Shown: positions 12,501 through 22,787 of the stretch, one piece after another | How positions within the stretch are numbered: position 1 is the stretch's first letter | Layout of the letters: each line of letters begins with the position of its first letter | Source: Dermatemys mawii | Lineage: Eukaryota; Chordata; Testudines; Dermatemydidae | DNA: 64,000 nt | Direction: 5' to 3' | Assembly: GCA_007922305.1 (NCBI GenBank) | Contig: ML677374.1 | Coordinates: forward strand, 13,325,511 to 13,389,510 | The notes under the pieces: generated by a model | Told to the model about the DNA's origin: nothing | The model's input: the letters and a program-made list of their open reading frames with translations, nothing else | Databases searched by the model: none | Translations under genes and position numbers: made by a program

Positions 12501-15500
12501 TGGTAGCCAATGCAGCAGCCAAGGGCCTTCCGGCGAGAAGACTTGTCCTCCCCTTCCTGAGGGTCATCCTGTTGACCTTACCAAGTCTGGTCTATGGCAC
12601 CAAGGATAACAACAGTATCTGAGGGGATGTGACCTTGATACCAACTTGGCTTTATACCTGTGTGTTTGTCTTTCAGTTCAGAGGCCTGTTATCCATCCTC
12701 TTTCCAGTCCAAGTAATATGTTCTGTGTCACCAGCCTGGATCCAGATACCCTTCCAACGGTTGCTACACTCCTAATGGATGTCATGTTTTACTCCAATGG
12801 GTATGTTTCTACCGGGGCGGGGGCACACAACACCTTCTGTGCAAGCATGGCCCGAGTGGGAACATACAAATATGCATCGCTGTCTTCAAGACCGGCAGGA
12901 ATCCAGGGCCGGCGTTGTGCCGTATGAAATGCGTCCTGAATAGTGTGGGCTTCTTGAGGGTTTCAAAGGCCCATGGTGTAGGGATGACATATTAAAGTAT
13001 TAAAAATGATTCCCCAAGTGGAAGTAACTCCCCATAATTTGTTCCCCACAACTGAAAGTCTACACAGTATAAGTTTGTTAAGTAGAAGTAGCTTGATAAG
13101 TGTTTAGATTTATTATTATTATTTGTTAAGATTGTTAAATGTTTAGATTTATTATTATTGCCCCTTTAAAATATAATTTGTTAATATTAGGTCATGTAAC
13201 TTGAAATTGTACTATGTAGCCAGAAACAGCTTCTCTCTCTCTGTCCCAGAGCACGCTCAAACTTTTGCAAGTAGCTACTTGAAATTGACATTGCAGTGAT
13301 ACATTGTAACAATGCATTGTCAAGCCACTAACTCCGCTCTGGGAGCCAAGCCCTGTAATTGATTAAGGGCATTGTTACACAATTGACGCCAGTTCTCTTC
13401 AAAGCACTGTGAACCAATTAACCCTAATCGCAAAGTGAAACATTGTAACTATAACAGTAACTAACTCAGCACTTAGAGAGTGTTTTGAGAAATGCCACCC
13501 AGAAACTTTTATAACTTTTTGTAACTCTTGTATGTGTAAAATTATTATTATACAGAATACTGTATGTGAAACATTAATTAGGGAATGTATGTGTGAGAGA
13601 GAGAGAGAGAGTGCTTGGACAATGAATGGATGGTTTGAGAGGTTCCAGCCTGAGAATGCAGCATCAAAGGGCTGAAGGCGGCGTCAGGTGCCAGTGCAAC
13701 CAAAAGGTGTCAAGTGGAGAAAAACTGGAGACTGGAGGTCCACCCTATGAGATCACTGACGAGCACCTGGCAGCCACCCTGAAGACATCAGCATGACGCA
13801 GCAATTCCCATAGACTGGCATAGGAAGAAATTCCTCTAAAGACTGGACCAAAAGACTGTGGAGTCAGAGTCCAAGGTTCTGCTGCCAGCCTACCAGGAGC
13901 TTCAGATGCTCATCTGATCAGGACTTCGCTCCCCACTACCATCACCTGTGTATAGAATACCTGGCCAGTATTCTGTCACAAGAAACTTCCAGGATGATAA
14001 CTATAACAATTACCCAGAACCTGAATGAATGATTGAATGAATGTTTATATATGTGTGTGTGTGTGTGTGTATAAGGGTTAAGCAGTGATAGGAATAAGTA
14101 GTTAAACAACGTTGTTTGCTTCTATCTTTTCTTTATTCTTTATTATTATCTTTACAATAAATGTGGCTTTTTGCCTTATCCCCCTCATAAGATCCTGCTT
14201 GCTTCTATTGGTATAACAATGGAAGATTACGATGCCCAGTTCCAATTCATGGGCCTTTGAAACCCATTCCTATTCCTAAATAGGAAGCAGGAACAGTTCC
14301 CGCTTCCTATTTAGGTGGCTTTAAACATTTAAACCAGCAGGACTAACTTATGCCATGAGTTTGCCTGGGCCTATTGCAGTGCAACCATGTTGCATCTCTA
14401 CCACCCGTTAACATCTGGCAAGCTAGGCTTGAATGGCATCAGATTTCTCTGCCCAAAAGCAGGCCAATTCCAGGAAAAGTTAGACGTAAAAATAAAACCC
14501 TTCTTCTCAAAATGCACCTGACGAAATTAGCTCGTTTGTGGCAGGATTGAGAGTGATAGTCCATCTAAAATTTTTGCGGCGTGGGGTGGGGGAATGGGAA
14601 AAGCACAAAACTAGACTCAACTCGTCATAAGATGAATGCATGACTGGGTCCTCTCGGAAGGGTTGGGGTTTCCAATACCCCACTGGCTGGCCTTAATTCT
14701 GTTTTGTTTTGTTTCTTCAGAGTAAAAGACACAGTGGTGGGCAGTGAAGACTCTGGACACATTCGCTTTTTCTCCTTCTCCCTCATTGAGGGTTACATCT
14801 CCTTGGTGATGGATGTACAGACCCAGCAGAGGTGAGGCCCGTGACTGACTTTAGCACAGGGATCCTCTGGACCTCAAACGACCACAAGCAACGTTTTCAG
14901 AAGCACCTATGTGACTGAGGCTCTTAACTCCCATTTCCAAAAGTGATGAAGGCACTTGGGAGTCGGAAAGTCTCACTGAAAGTCAATGAGATTTAGGCTC
15001 TTAATTACTGAAGTCGCTTTTGAAAATGGGACTTAAGCTCTTAAGTCTCTTGGGTGCTTTGGAAAATGTTAGCCCAGTGTTCACCGATTGAACTTGTGCA
15101 GACAAGAAAATCCCACAGAGGAGGTTCAGCCTGAGAACCGCAGCCAATAGGAATTGTGGGGGTGGTGTCTGCGGGCGAAGGCAACACACAGAGCTGCTGG
15201 CCGTGCCTCCGCTTAGGGGCATCAAGGACAGTTCACCACTTGCGGGGAGCCGCCTGAGGTGAGCACTCCGCTGAATCCAACCTTGCTTCCCACGCCTGAA
15301 CCCGCTAACCCTGCACTCCCTCCCACACCCAACCCCAACTCCCTCTTAGTTAACTGGCGTTTTTCACTTACGGGCACCCAACATGCTGGATAAAACAGCT
15401 TTTACTGTACTTTTAATTGCAGTGTTTCACTTCTCTTTTATAGATTTCCTAATAATTTGTTGTTTACAAGTGCATCTGGAGAACTCTGGAAGATGGTTCG

Positions 15501-18500
15501 GATTGGCGGGCAGCCACTTGGCTTTGGTACGTAAACAGTTGGAGAATCAATTAGGTGCAAATATAGCCACTCACACATAGACGTTGAGGAGGAGGAGGGA
15601 GAACCGTTGTGTGGGCTGAGCCTGTTTTTTAAGAGTCTTCAGCCTATTGTGGAGTTGAGGAGCAAGATTTTGAAAAATAGTTTAGTTCCAATGAAACCCC
15701 CAGATAAAAGGTCTAATTTTCAAACAGGCTGTGTATCCAGGATTTCTTGTTGCCCCTCCGCCCCCAAGATCAGATTTAATTGCTGGACTATGGAGTTAGC
15801 TAAATTTAGGCCCCTGGTTTCAAAACTTTTGGCCAACGTGCTTTTGTGTCAGTGTGAAACAGGAAGAGGCTAGGCTGGCTCAGTCCGGTTTAGAAACCCA
15901 TTAGCGAGACCAGGGCTCAGACATTACTCTGACTTACAGCAGTGTGAATTCAGGGCAATTGCGTGGCTTCGGTGGATTTAGTACAGATTCTCACGAGTTG
16001 TGAGAGCAGAATTGTGGTCCTGAATTCCCTCTCAGCTCCCATTTTAAAATCAACATGGCTTTTACAAAGTGCACCTGGCAGAAGCAGCGTGGAGAAGGTG
16101 CCCAAGGGTTTCAGAAGTGACCTGTTATTTTGGGTGAGTGGTCCAACTTGAGAGCTTTTAAAGGGGCCTGTCTTTCAGAAAACGCTGAGCATCTGCCCTT
16201 TAAAAAAACCTGGTCTTCTAAAAATGTCTCAAGTTGGGCACCCAGAGATGGAGGCACCCAAGATCATTAGTCACTTTTGAGAAATGTTAGCCACTTGTTT
16301 AAAGAACTGGCTTTTGGTGGTGCTAATGTCAGCTTAGAGCAAGTGTTCTTGGGGCATAGGACCAAGTGAAAAGAGTCACTCTGAGTTTCTGGAAGTTATC
16401 TTTGATGCAGCAGTGCCTTATCCTTGGATTTCAAGTGAACAAGGTGCCCGGGTCACTAGGTCAGCAGGGAACCTAACTGGTTTTGTTCAGTATCTTCATT
16501 AATGATTAATTATAATCATTAATGATCTGGAGGATGGGGTGGACTGCACCCTCAGCAAGTTTGCAGATGACACTAAGCTGGGAGGAGTGGTAGAAACGCT
16601 GGAGGGTAGGGATAGGATCAGAGGGACCTAGACAAATTAGAGGATTGGGCTAAAAGAAATCTGATGAGGTTCAGCAAGGACAAGTGCAGAGTCCTCCACT
16701 TAGGACGGAAGAATCCCATGCACCGCTACAGACTAGGGATCAAATGGCTAGGCAGCAGTTCTGCAGAAAAGGACCTTGGGATTAGAGTGGATGAGAAGCT
16801 GGATACGAGTCAACAGTGTGCCCTTGTTGCCAAGAAGGTTAACAGCATTTTGGGCTGTATAAGTAGAGGCACTGCCAGCAGATCAAGGGAGGTGATCATT
16901 CCCCTCTATTCAGCCTTGGTGAGGCCTCGTCTGGAGTACTGTGTCCAGTTTTGAGCCCCACACCACAAGAGAGATGCAGATAAATTGGAAAGAGTCCAGT
17001 GGAGGGCAACAAAAATGATCAGGGGGCTGGAGCATATGACTTCTGAGGAGAGGCTGAGTAAACAATCCCAGTTCCATCTGCAGAAGAGAAGCTACAGGGA
17101 AGTCACTTAGAGGATAAAATCAGAAGGGGAATAATACAGGAATTGAGGAGGCATGGCCCTTGGCTCCCCGACTCCTGTCTCCTGCACCTGTTCCCCCGGG
17201 TTAATGCTGGGAGGTTTCTTAGCTCCTTTGGCATCATGACCAGAGGCTCATTAGACCTATGAGTGCTTTCCCAGGGGACATTATTTTTATTCTTTGTCTC
17301 CCCGTAGATGAATGTGGAATTGTCGCTCAGATTTCTGAGCCTTTGGCCGCCTCCGACATCCCAGCCTATTACATCAGTACTTTTAAGTTTGATCACGCAT
17401 TGGTAAGTATCTGAACAGCTCGGAGGAGTGAGGAGCAGGGCAGAGCTAGAAAAAAAATCCTTTGTATTTCTCTTTTCAATTGCTTGTTAAAGGTGACTCA
17501 GGCCTGGGTGTAGCCAAGTGCAGAGGGGCCAGGAACGTGTCTTGTTGCCCATAGGCGGCTTGAGCGTGATCTTCCCGATGAGTTTCCTCTGCTGCCGAGT
17601 GACCATTTAATTCAAGTCCGTGTCAGAGGGGTGCCTCGTCTCTAGTCAATTTTCACTCTTCAACCCTGCTGCCAGCCCATGTCTAAGACTTGGCTACCGT
17701 GGCTGGTCAGCAGGTACATTGGCAGCTTGAGTCCTGTCCATTGTTTGAGCCTGGCTGAGGCTGATGGCGGCCAGGGAGCATAGGGGAGTTTGTACCTCTC
17801 TTTCTGCCGTGCTCGCTCGTCTCTGCCCGGTTCCCCCCTCTACACCTCCCGCGCTCCTTAACGAGTGACACCGGGGCTTGTGCTGCATCATTTGATTATA
17901 ATGCAGGTAATTACCTACATCCTGTGCCCGCCAGACCCATTGCCCCCTCGTTGTCCTGTCAGTCGGGTCTCGACACGCCAGGCAGATGATTGGCAGATGT
18001 TTGCAGCTGGGTTTCAGCTGCTGTGTGTCAAATGTGGTGTATGTGAAGTGAGGGTTCGGGGAGGAGGTTAATCCCTGTAATGGCTCTTACCCGGCGGGAT
18101 ACTGCGGCGACGGCTCATCTTCAGGAATGGGGGAGAGAAGCTGAAGCTTTTGTTCTGCAGACGCTGGCAGAGTCCAGCCCCTCCAGCTGTTGGGATTTTC
18201 TTTGTCTTGCTTGTAGTGCGTGTGTCTTACCGCTTGGTCCACTCTTGAGAGGGTCTCCTACCACTGGAGTCCTTCCCGCCCCGACTCTAACGCAAACAGA
18301 TGGCCTTTGCTCTTCAGCACATTGCTCCAAGGCTGGGGCTGGGGGGACGGGGGTCGTAGCTCTCAGTCATCCCTTCTGTTCTTGGAAAATCGTGTCCCAT
18401 GATACTTCCTCTGCCGTCGTGATCTACAGAAACCCTAGAGCTGTGGTTCGGGAAGCGCTGCAGCGGGAACAGAGTTGCAGAGGAAGTGACATTACCCCTC

Positions 18501-21500
18501 TCAGTCTTTGCCCGTTCTTAGACAGAAACATTGTCTAAAGCACTGAAGGGCTGGAATGCCTATTTCTGGTTTGTTCTGCTTTTCGTGCATCTTTTTGCTT
18601 CCAGGTTTCAGCGAGGTCTGGCCCCAACATACTTCCAGAGAGTGCGATTTCATTGCAATCCCAGCTCAGTTGCGCTGGCCTCTGAGGAGCTTTACCTAAG
18701 CATCTGAACTTGCAAATGCCCATCCCTGCTGAATTTGTACCCCAGAACTTGGGCCCCAATCCTTGTCAATCATTATTGCTCACATGAGCTGCCACTTTCA
18801 GGTCACGAAGACCATTCCCTGGGGCCCCAATCCAGCAAAGCATGTTCTTTACCTTCCGCCTGTGAGTAAACCCACGGACGCCGAGCGAGCCCAGTGTTAG
18901 CCCAGATACACTGACCTAAGTGAGGAAGATTGACCTGCTTTTGTTTCCATCTGTATGTTTGCCAATTCATGTGGAAAAAGCTGTCACCCCGGGCCAGTGC
19001 TGAAAGAGCCCAAAGCTCCGTTTCTCAGCTCCCTGACTGTCCTGGGCCACCTTGGAGGCCAGATTTGAAAACCCACCTCCGTTTGGTTTCTGTTTGAACG
19101 TGAACAGAACAGTGGGGGGGAAATTAGAATTAGTGGGGAGGGAAAATCTGGGGTTGGATTTTCTAGAAAACATGCGCACCGTTGTGTGACTCATGCACAG
19201 TTACAACAGTTGCATGCACAATTGCCACAATTGTACGTACAAATTAGGTGCAGTTTGCAAAGTTTGAATAGTGCTGCACCTGCAGGATGCAACCAGGATG
19301 GAGCTTGGCTTGGATCTGTTCCTCAACAGGGCAGCAAATCAGGAGTCCATGTGATCATCTCCACTAACATAAATCCGTGACTGGGAGTCTTTTTTTTAAT
19401 TCTGTCCTTTATTGTTTGCATTACGGTTCCCATTACATCACCAGACACTTATTACACTGCCCTGACTTTTGACCTGTAAAAGCTCAAAGAGCAGATTCAG
19501 GGTTTTTTTTAAAGAACTAATTACTTCAGCCTTTCACGGTTGACACAACCCCTTTACAACCCGTAGGCCGTATGTGCACAGAGCAAAAGTAAACATCATT
19601 CCAGATAGCAAAGGTCAAATTGTTGTAGACATTAGGCTTATTTTCTTGAACATTAACTACGCCGATAAGATAAGCCAATAAAACACCATTTTCAAGTCAA
19701 TAGTGTTAGCTTTGCCCCCCATTCCTGGTTTCTTTGTGGGTCTAGGTGCTTGCTTTCTGTACGGGGTCAAAGATGCCAAGTGCTTCTGATTGCAAAGGCA
19801 GTTATTTCTTCCAGACCATTTAAATTATACATTTTACTACCAGCATAGACCAGCTGGCCATTTGCAACCTGCCATAGCAGAGATTCTGCAGGCAACTTCC
19901 TCATCTTAAAAGTCTCTCTCCACTTGCCCCCTCAAACATCCCCTTTCTGCCTTCTTGGCCAGGATTGTTTCAACTGTTTAAGCTCCCCTCCAAGAGAAGT
20001 CTACTGCTCGCTCATTCTGTCCAGCATAAGTCAGTGTTCTCTCATTTCCCTTGCAACGTGCATTTTCTTTGCACCATTTTCTTTCATAACATTTTCCAGA
20101 GCCCCTTTCCCACCAAAGAAAATTGTTCCTTTTGGCCTCTCAAAACTCTGCCAAGCTGCGTTACCGCAAGTTAGGCCTTCCTGCACCACAGGGAAGCTTG
20201 CCACGTTGACTCCGCTCCAGAGGCCTGGGTATCCAGCAGTGAGTCTCCTGGCTTGAGATGGCCTTTGATTGGCGAGGCCTCACCTTGAATCCTAGCCCTA
20301 CTTGTCTAGCTTTAACTCCACTCTCTGACAGCTTGCAGGGCTGTAGGGGCTTTGAGGCCTGGAGACTGGTCCTCTGAGACTGTGCAAACACTCAGCTCCA
20401 ATCGACAGCAGGGATTCTTCAGTCCCAAGGAGAGATCTCGCTCTAAAGGCTGCCAACCTATTTGGTATCCCCCTCAAGAGCACATCTCATCCTCAGTAAG
20501 TTCTTTTTATTGGGTGGAGTCTGCAGGAGCTATTAAGATGAAATAAGGGGAAAAAAAAGCAGCTAATTCATTCCATCCCTTCCCTCCTCTCTCTGATTTA
20601 TGAAACAACAGAGAGGACTGCCTAATCCTACCGTCACATCCTCTAACGGAGCAGCTGCTGCGGGGGGACAGCTTACCTAGGGAGAAGAGTTCCCTCTCCG
20701 CCTGCTGAAGGCTGAAAAAGTCTTAAGCAGTTGTTAGCTCGTGTTTGAGTTGCTCTGAAGCTTGTCTGTGTTAGTAAAGTTCTGGGTATGTTCCCTGGAA
20801 GAAAGCTTTTCTCTGTAAGGGGGAGATTTGGACCCCTTATCCATTGGGTGAGCACTTGGCTTCCAGATCAAAGGAAATAGCTTTAGTTACAAACATAGGG
20901 GTAGAGTAGTAGAACAGAAGAAATAAAGACCTTCGCAACTGCTAGTCCTGAGCTAAAACAAAATAGCACAGCGCCCTTCCAAGACTGGGCAACGCATCCG
21001 ATCATTACAGGGGGCAGCACAAAGAGGAGGGAAGAGGTTTTGAGCTAGGATTTAAAATGACAAGTGCTCCTTTTAAAAAAAAAAAAAAAAAAAAAAAGGA
21101 AACAAACGTACCGGAAGGGAAGGGAGTTGGGAGAACAGCATTAAATGTAAGAGTGCAAATTTTAAACCAAGGACACGGGTGGAAAGTGGAGAGCATGAAA
21201 ATGATGAAGGAAAGCAAAGCCGCTAGCCATGCTGCTTGGTTCTGGGCTGATATAAAGAGGATTGGGGAAGAGCGGTGTAAACAGCATTGCAGAAATCGAG
21301 GTGTCATTTTCTTGTAACCAAAGGAAGAAACTCCCCTAAGTAAGGGAGTAGCATGTCCTTGAAAGGATATAGGGGAAAGCCAGGAAGCTTCAAAAGACTA
21401 TAGCAGGTTTCTCATCCTTCCCCACTCTCCCCTCTTTTACCCACTAATTTCATTGCAACATAATTCTAGTCCCACTTGCCCTAGCTCTAAACAAGCAGTG

Positions 21501-22787
21501 CAGGCTGCTCTGGTCATTATCCTCCAGTTCTAGACAGGATATTTAATATTTCACTGGTTCCCCTCCTAAAAAAATACTGTAAGGGCCTCAGAGATACACG
21601 TACTGCTCACCAAAGCACCCACCTGTTCCTACACCTTACCCTCATTTTCTCATCCCCCTTGTGTTTGCCATCTCTCATTGTCTCATGTGTTAGCTTAGGG
21701 CCCGATCCTGTAAGGTCCATCTCTCATTGTCTCATGTGTTAGCTTAGGGCCCGATCCTGTACAACATCATCTGGCTCCCCACAGGTGTAAGGATCCATCA
21801 GCACCAGACTGGGCCTTTAGAGCGCAAACACTTTGAGAGAGGGACGTTGTCTCTTTCCGTGCCTGTAAAGCCCCATGCCCCTCTGTGGTAAGAGAGAATC
21901 AATGCTCTGTTACAGCGCTCTCGGAAATTTACGCACGTTTATGTGTCCGTCCCCTTTCCAGCTCTTCTGTGAAGGTTGTAGCGTTAGCTGCCTGAAGTGC
22001 GGCAGGGGCCAGGATGTTGCTGGTGGGACTACATCCCCCTTTGGCCAGACGTTGACAAAGTTGTCAGCTGCATTCCCCTTCGGGGGCCGTCGCGTCTCTC
22101 TCTTCTTTCTCTCTCCCATTCCTCCGCGCTGGCTGGTGCGATCAGCATCTGCTTCTCCATCTGGCAGTGCCGGGAAGCCTGTGGTGAGAAGGAGAGTTGT
22201 CTGCAGCTGCCAGCGGAGTCGCTGTTGATTGCCCAGAGGAAGTGCTTTTAAAAAAAAAAACAGCGCGCCAATGCACTCTTCTCCTTGCCAGTAGACTGTG
22301 TCACTGCCGGGCAAGACTCATGAAGTGATGTGGGGGCAACCAATCTGGAACTTAAGAAAAACCGAGTTACTTCTTTACCTGGGACGTCCTCAGCCCCAGT
22401 ACAATGTGCAACCCCATGATCGACTTCCTCGTCGTCTGTGAGCAGTATTGAGAGCCAGCTATCCTGTGCTTTCGGGTTGTAACATGGACAGGACAAGGCA
22501 CTTTGTTACTAAGACCACTAAAAACCAGACTAAGAATGTAAGATGGAAACATCTGTTTGGTATTAACTGTAGCGCTCAAGTATCCTGCCCAAGGTAAATA
22601 CTGTGTTCCCCGTGGTTCACGATAGCTTTGTGTGCTGCCTCCCATAACTAGTCTCTCTCTCCACAGTCATCCTTCAGTGGCTTTTACTGGAAACATTCCC
22701 TCTCTCTTTGGTTTTCCACAGGTACCCGAAGAAAATATAAATGGTGTAATCAACGCACTCCAAGTCAGTCAAGCTGAGAAGCATTAG
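9377..22787 (+). CDS. CASTOR2: CASTOR2, partial (exons 3-9 of 9, 5' exons outside window)
   Basis: CASTOR2 (GATSL2) is a cytosolic ACT-domain protein that binds the GATOR2 complex and restrains mTORC1; it pairs with the arginine sensor CASTOR1. Seven exons at 9377-9570, 10045-10177, 12677-12800, 14721-14831, 15444-15526, 17308-17402 and 22722-22787 join in frame, all with AG/GT borders, and give 267 residues ending in a stop. With 62 residues from two upstream exons the total is 329, the human length. The translation is nearly identical to vertebrate CASTOR2 as I know it, for example [18 protein letters not shown]. Residues 110-112 are Gln-Asn-Ile, as in CASTOR2, where CASTOR1 has His-His-Val, so it is not CASTOR1. 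Exons 1-2 were searched for in 1-9376 and not seen. There are no frameshifts or internal stops, so the gene looks functional. The 3' neighbour RCC1L is convergent. Confidence 0.96.
9571..10044 (+). other. CASTOR2 intron 3
   Basis: This 474-bp intron runs from donor GTAAGA to acceptor CCTGTCCTCAG. I see no repeat or further feature in it. Confidence 0.9.
10045..10177 (+). CDS. CASTOR2: CASTOR2 exon 4
   Basis: This exon is 133 bp, after acceptor CCTCAG and before donor GTAAGG. It encodes residues 127-170 (starts [17 protein letters not shown], ends GFVKPKL) plus the first base of the Val171 codon. The first residue is Ile where I recall Val in the human protein. The preceding intron is only 474 bp. 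Confidence 0.96.
11155..11245 (+). repeat. Amniote SINE-like relic
   Basis: The phrases CTATGCTGGGTGCTGTACAT and CCGTCTCTGCCCTGAGCAGC followed by CCAGTCTAAGGAGACA match the middle of the same SINE-like family as 8655-8885. Borders are approximate. Confidence 0.5.
11524..11780 (+). mobile_element. hAT-type transposon 5'-end relic
   Basis: The start CAGGGGTCGGCAACCT is a typical hAT (Charlie-like) terminal repeat, followed by ACGGCACGTGTGCCAAAGG. GC-rich sequence follows. The right terminus is not clear, so the end coordinate is a guess. A matching right end of such a family (CTGAAAGGCTGCCAGCCCCTG) is found separately at 57458-57478. Confidence 0.5.
11985..12151 (+). mobile_element. hAT MITE with perfect 8-bp target duplication
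   Basis: The element starts CAGCGGTGTCCA and ends TGGACATCGCTG, an inverted repeat with one mismatch over 12 bases. It is flanked on both sides by ACCTAAAT (11977-11984 and 12152-12159), an 8-bp target site duplication as made by hAT transposases. It is 167 bp long, has no coding capacity and contains a local duplication of ATGTGGCTTTTTTACA. A second, diverged copy lies at 58312-58463 in the other orientation. Confidence 0.85.
12677..12800 (+). CDS. CASTOR2: CASTOR2 exon 5
   Basis: This exon is 124 bp, with acceptor TTTCAG and donor GTATGT. It completes Val171 and encodes residues 172-211 ([20 protein letters not shown] at its start, [10 protein letters not shown] at its end), leaving GG of a Gly codon. 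This is the start of the central ACT-like portion. Reading through the donor gives only a spurious extension. Confidence 0.96.
12801..14720 (+). other. CASTOR2 intron 5
   Basis: This 1.9-kb intron runs from GTATGT to TTTCTTCAG. Much of it (about 13180-14218) may be a single decayed LTR-like repeat, and there are microsatellite tracts at 13597-13612 and 14052-14071. Confidence 0.88.
13180..14218 (+). mobile_element. Possible solo LTR (uncertain)
   Basis: The right part has an LTR-like order: a TATAAGG box at about 14071, an AATAAA at 14156-14161, and an end at TATTGGTATAACA about 55 bases later. The upstream part is a unique-looking 1-kb block with no coding potential. I could not find a convincing TG start or matching target duplication, so the left border and the class are not established. 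It could be another kind of repeat or ordinary intron. Confidence 0.3.
14721..14831 (+). CDS. CASTOR2: CASTOR2 exon 6
   Basis: This exon is 111 bp, with acceptor TTCTTCAG and donor GTGAGG. It completes Gly212, then encodes residues 213-248, with the linker [15 protein letters not shown] followed by the very conserved [20 protein letters not shown] stretch. The acidic linker (about residues 216-223) is the one part of the protein that clearly departs from the mammalian sequence I remember; the rest is close to invariant. Confidence 0.95.
14832..15443 (+). other. CASTOR2 intron 6
   Basis: This 612-bp intron runs from GTGAGG to TTTTATAG. Its first half is a relic of the 'TTAGGCTCTTAA / CCCATTT' dispersed family (see 14885-15080). 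Confidence 0.9.
14885..15080. repeat. Ancient amniote interspersed repeat
   Basis: Alternating phrases such as GGCTCTTAACTCCCATTT, AAAGTCAATGAGATTTAGGC and TTTTGAAAATGGGACTTAAG form a family with imperfect internal inverted symmetry. Related fragments appear at 48485-48530 and 59665-59760. I recognise the style from sauropsid genomes but cannot name the family. Confidence 0.45.
15444..15526 (+). CDS. CASTOR2: CASTOR2 exon 7
   Basis: This exon is 83 bp, with acceptor TTTTATAG and donor GTACGT. It completes Arg249 and encodes residues 250-276, [20 protein letters not shown] followed by GGQPLGF, then gives the first base of Asp277. The GELW and [11 protein letters not shown] motifs are shared by the CASTOR1/CASTOR2 family. 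Confidence 0.96.
15527..17307 (+). other. CASTOR2 intron 7 with a CR1 fragment
   Basis: This 1.8-kb intron runs from GTACGT to CCCCGTAG. The right half contains a sense CR1 fragment (about 16450-17110). In the left part I see no feature beyond short non-conserved frames. Confidence 0.88.
16450..17110 (+). mobile_element. CR1 LINE fragment, end of reverse transcriptase ORF
   Basis: The translation includes [10 protein letters not shown] (around 16558), the reverse transcriptase active-site motif with both aspartates, then [18 protein letters not shown] and a C-terminal part to 16954. The nucleotide sequence continues with AGTCCAGTGGAGGGCAACAA to about 17110. It is truncated at both ends and lacks the endonuclease and most of the reverse transcriptase. 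It lies in the CASTOR2 transcription orientation. Confidence 0.85.
17308..17402 (+). CDS. CASTOR2: CASTOR2 exon 8
   Basis: This exon is 95 bp, with acceptor CCCCGTAG and donor GTAAGT. It completes Asp277 and encodes residues 278-308, from [20 protein letters not shown] to FKFDHAL. Glu278 and Asp305 align, by my count, with ligand-contact acidic residues of CASTOR1 (Glu277 and Asp304), so they are kept although CASTOR2 is reported not to sense arginine. Confidence 0.96.
18823..18885. repeat. Short palindromic dispersed repeat relic
   Basis: GGCCCCAATCCAGCAAAGCA is the terminal sequence of a short dispersed amniote element; a fuller copy is at 32797-32884. Only about 60 bases are recognisable here. 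Confidence 0.4.
21075..21097 (+). repeat. Poly(A) tract, 23 A
   Basis: An uninterrupted run of 23 A lies in CASTOR2 intron 8. No retroposed sequence with target duplications is evident next to it. Confidence 0.9.
21668..21761. repeat. 49-bp-period tandem duplication
   Basis: A 45-base stretch starting CCATCTCTCATTGTCTCATG is repeated without change after 49 bases (21668-21712 and 21717-21761), separated by AGGT. Perfect identity implies a recent event or an assembly duplication. Confidence 0.95.
22722..22787 (+). CDS. CASTOR2: CASTOR2 exon 9, terminal coding part
   Basis: After acceptor TTTTCCACAG, 22 codons encode [20 protein letters not shown] then His and the stop TAG at 22785-22787. The length and C-terminus match CASTOR2. 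The preceding intron (17403-22721, 5.3 kb) is the longest complete one in the window. The 3' UTR starts at 22788 in the same exon. Confidence 0.96.
   Translation, partial: VPEENINGVINALQVSQAEKH

Larger units (their letters stand above)
10178..12676 (+). other. CASTOR2 intron 4
   Basis: This 2.5-kb intron runs from GTAAGG to CTTTCAG. It contains a SINE relic near 11155-11245, a hAT-type relic from 11524 and a complete hAT MITE at 11985-12151. No other gene is apparent. Confidence 0.88.
17403..22721 (+). other. CASTOR2 intron 8
   Basis: This 5.3-kb intron runs from GTAAGT to TTTTCCACAG. It holds a relic at 18823-18885, a 23-base A tract at 21075-21097 and a tandem duplication at 21668-21761. 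Several frames over 100 codons (for example 18080-18538 +, 21910-22314 -) have no recognisable domain and are treated as chance. Confidence 0.88.

Noticed and set aside
16664..16954. Open frame of 96 codons that looks like a conserved protein
   Set aside because: It is the C-terminal part of a CR1 reverse transcriptase, not a host gene.
18080..18538. Open frame of 152 codons on + within CASTOR2 intron 8
   Set aside because: No recognisable domain, biased and Cys/Ser-rich composition typical of chance frames, and it is overlapped by an equally open frame on the other strand.
21910..22314. Open frame of 134 codons on -
   Set aside because: No domain or conserved motif; overlaps + frames in the same intron; no splice or promoter support.
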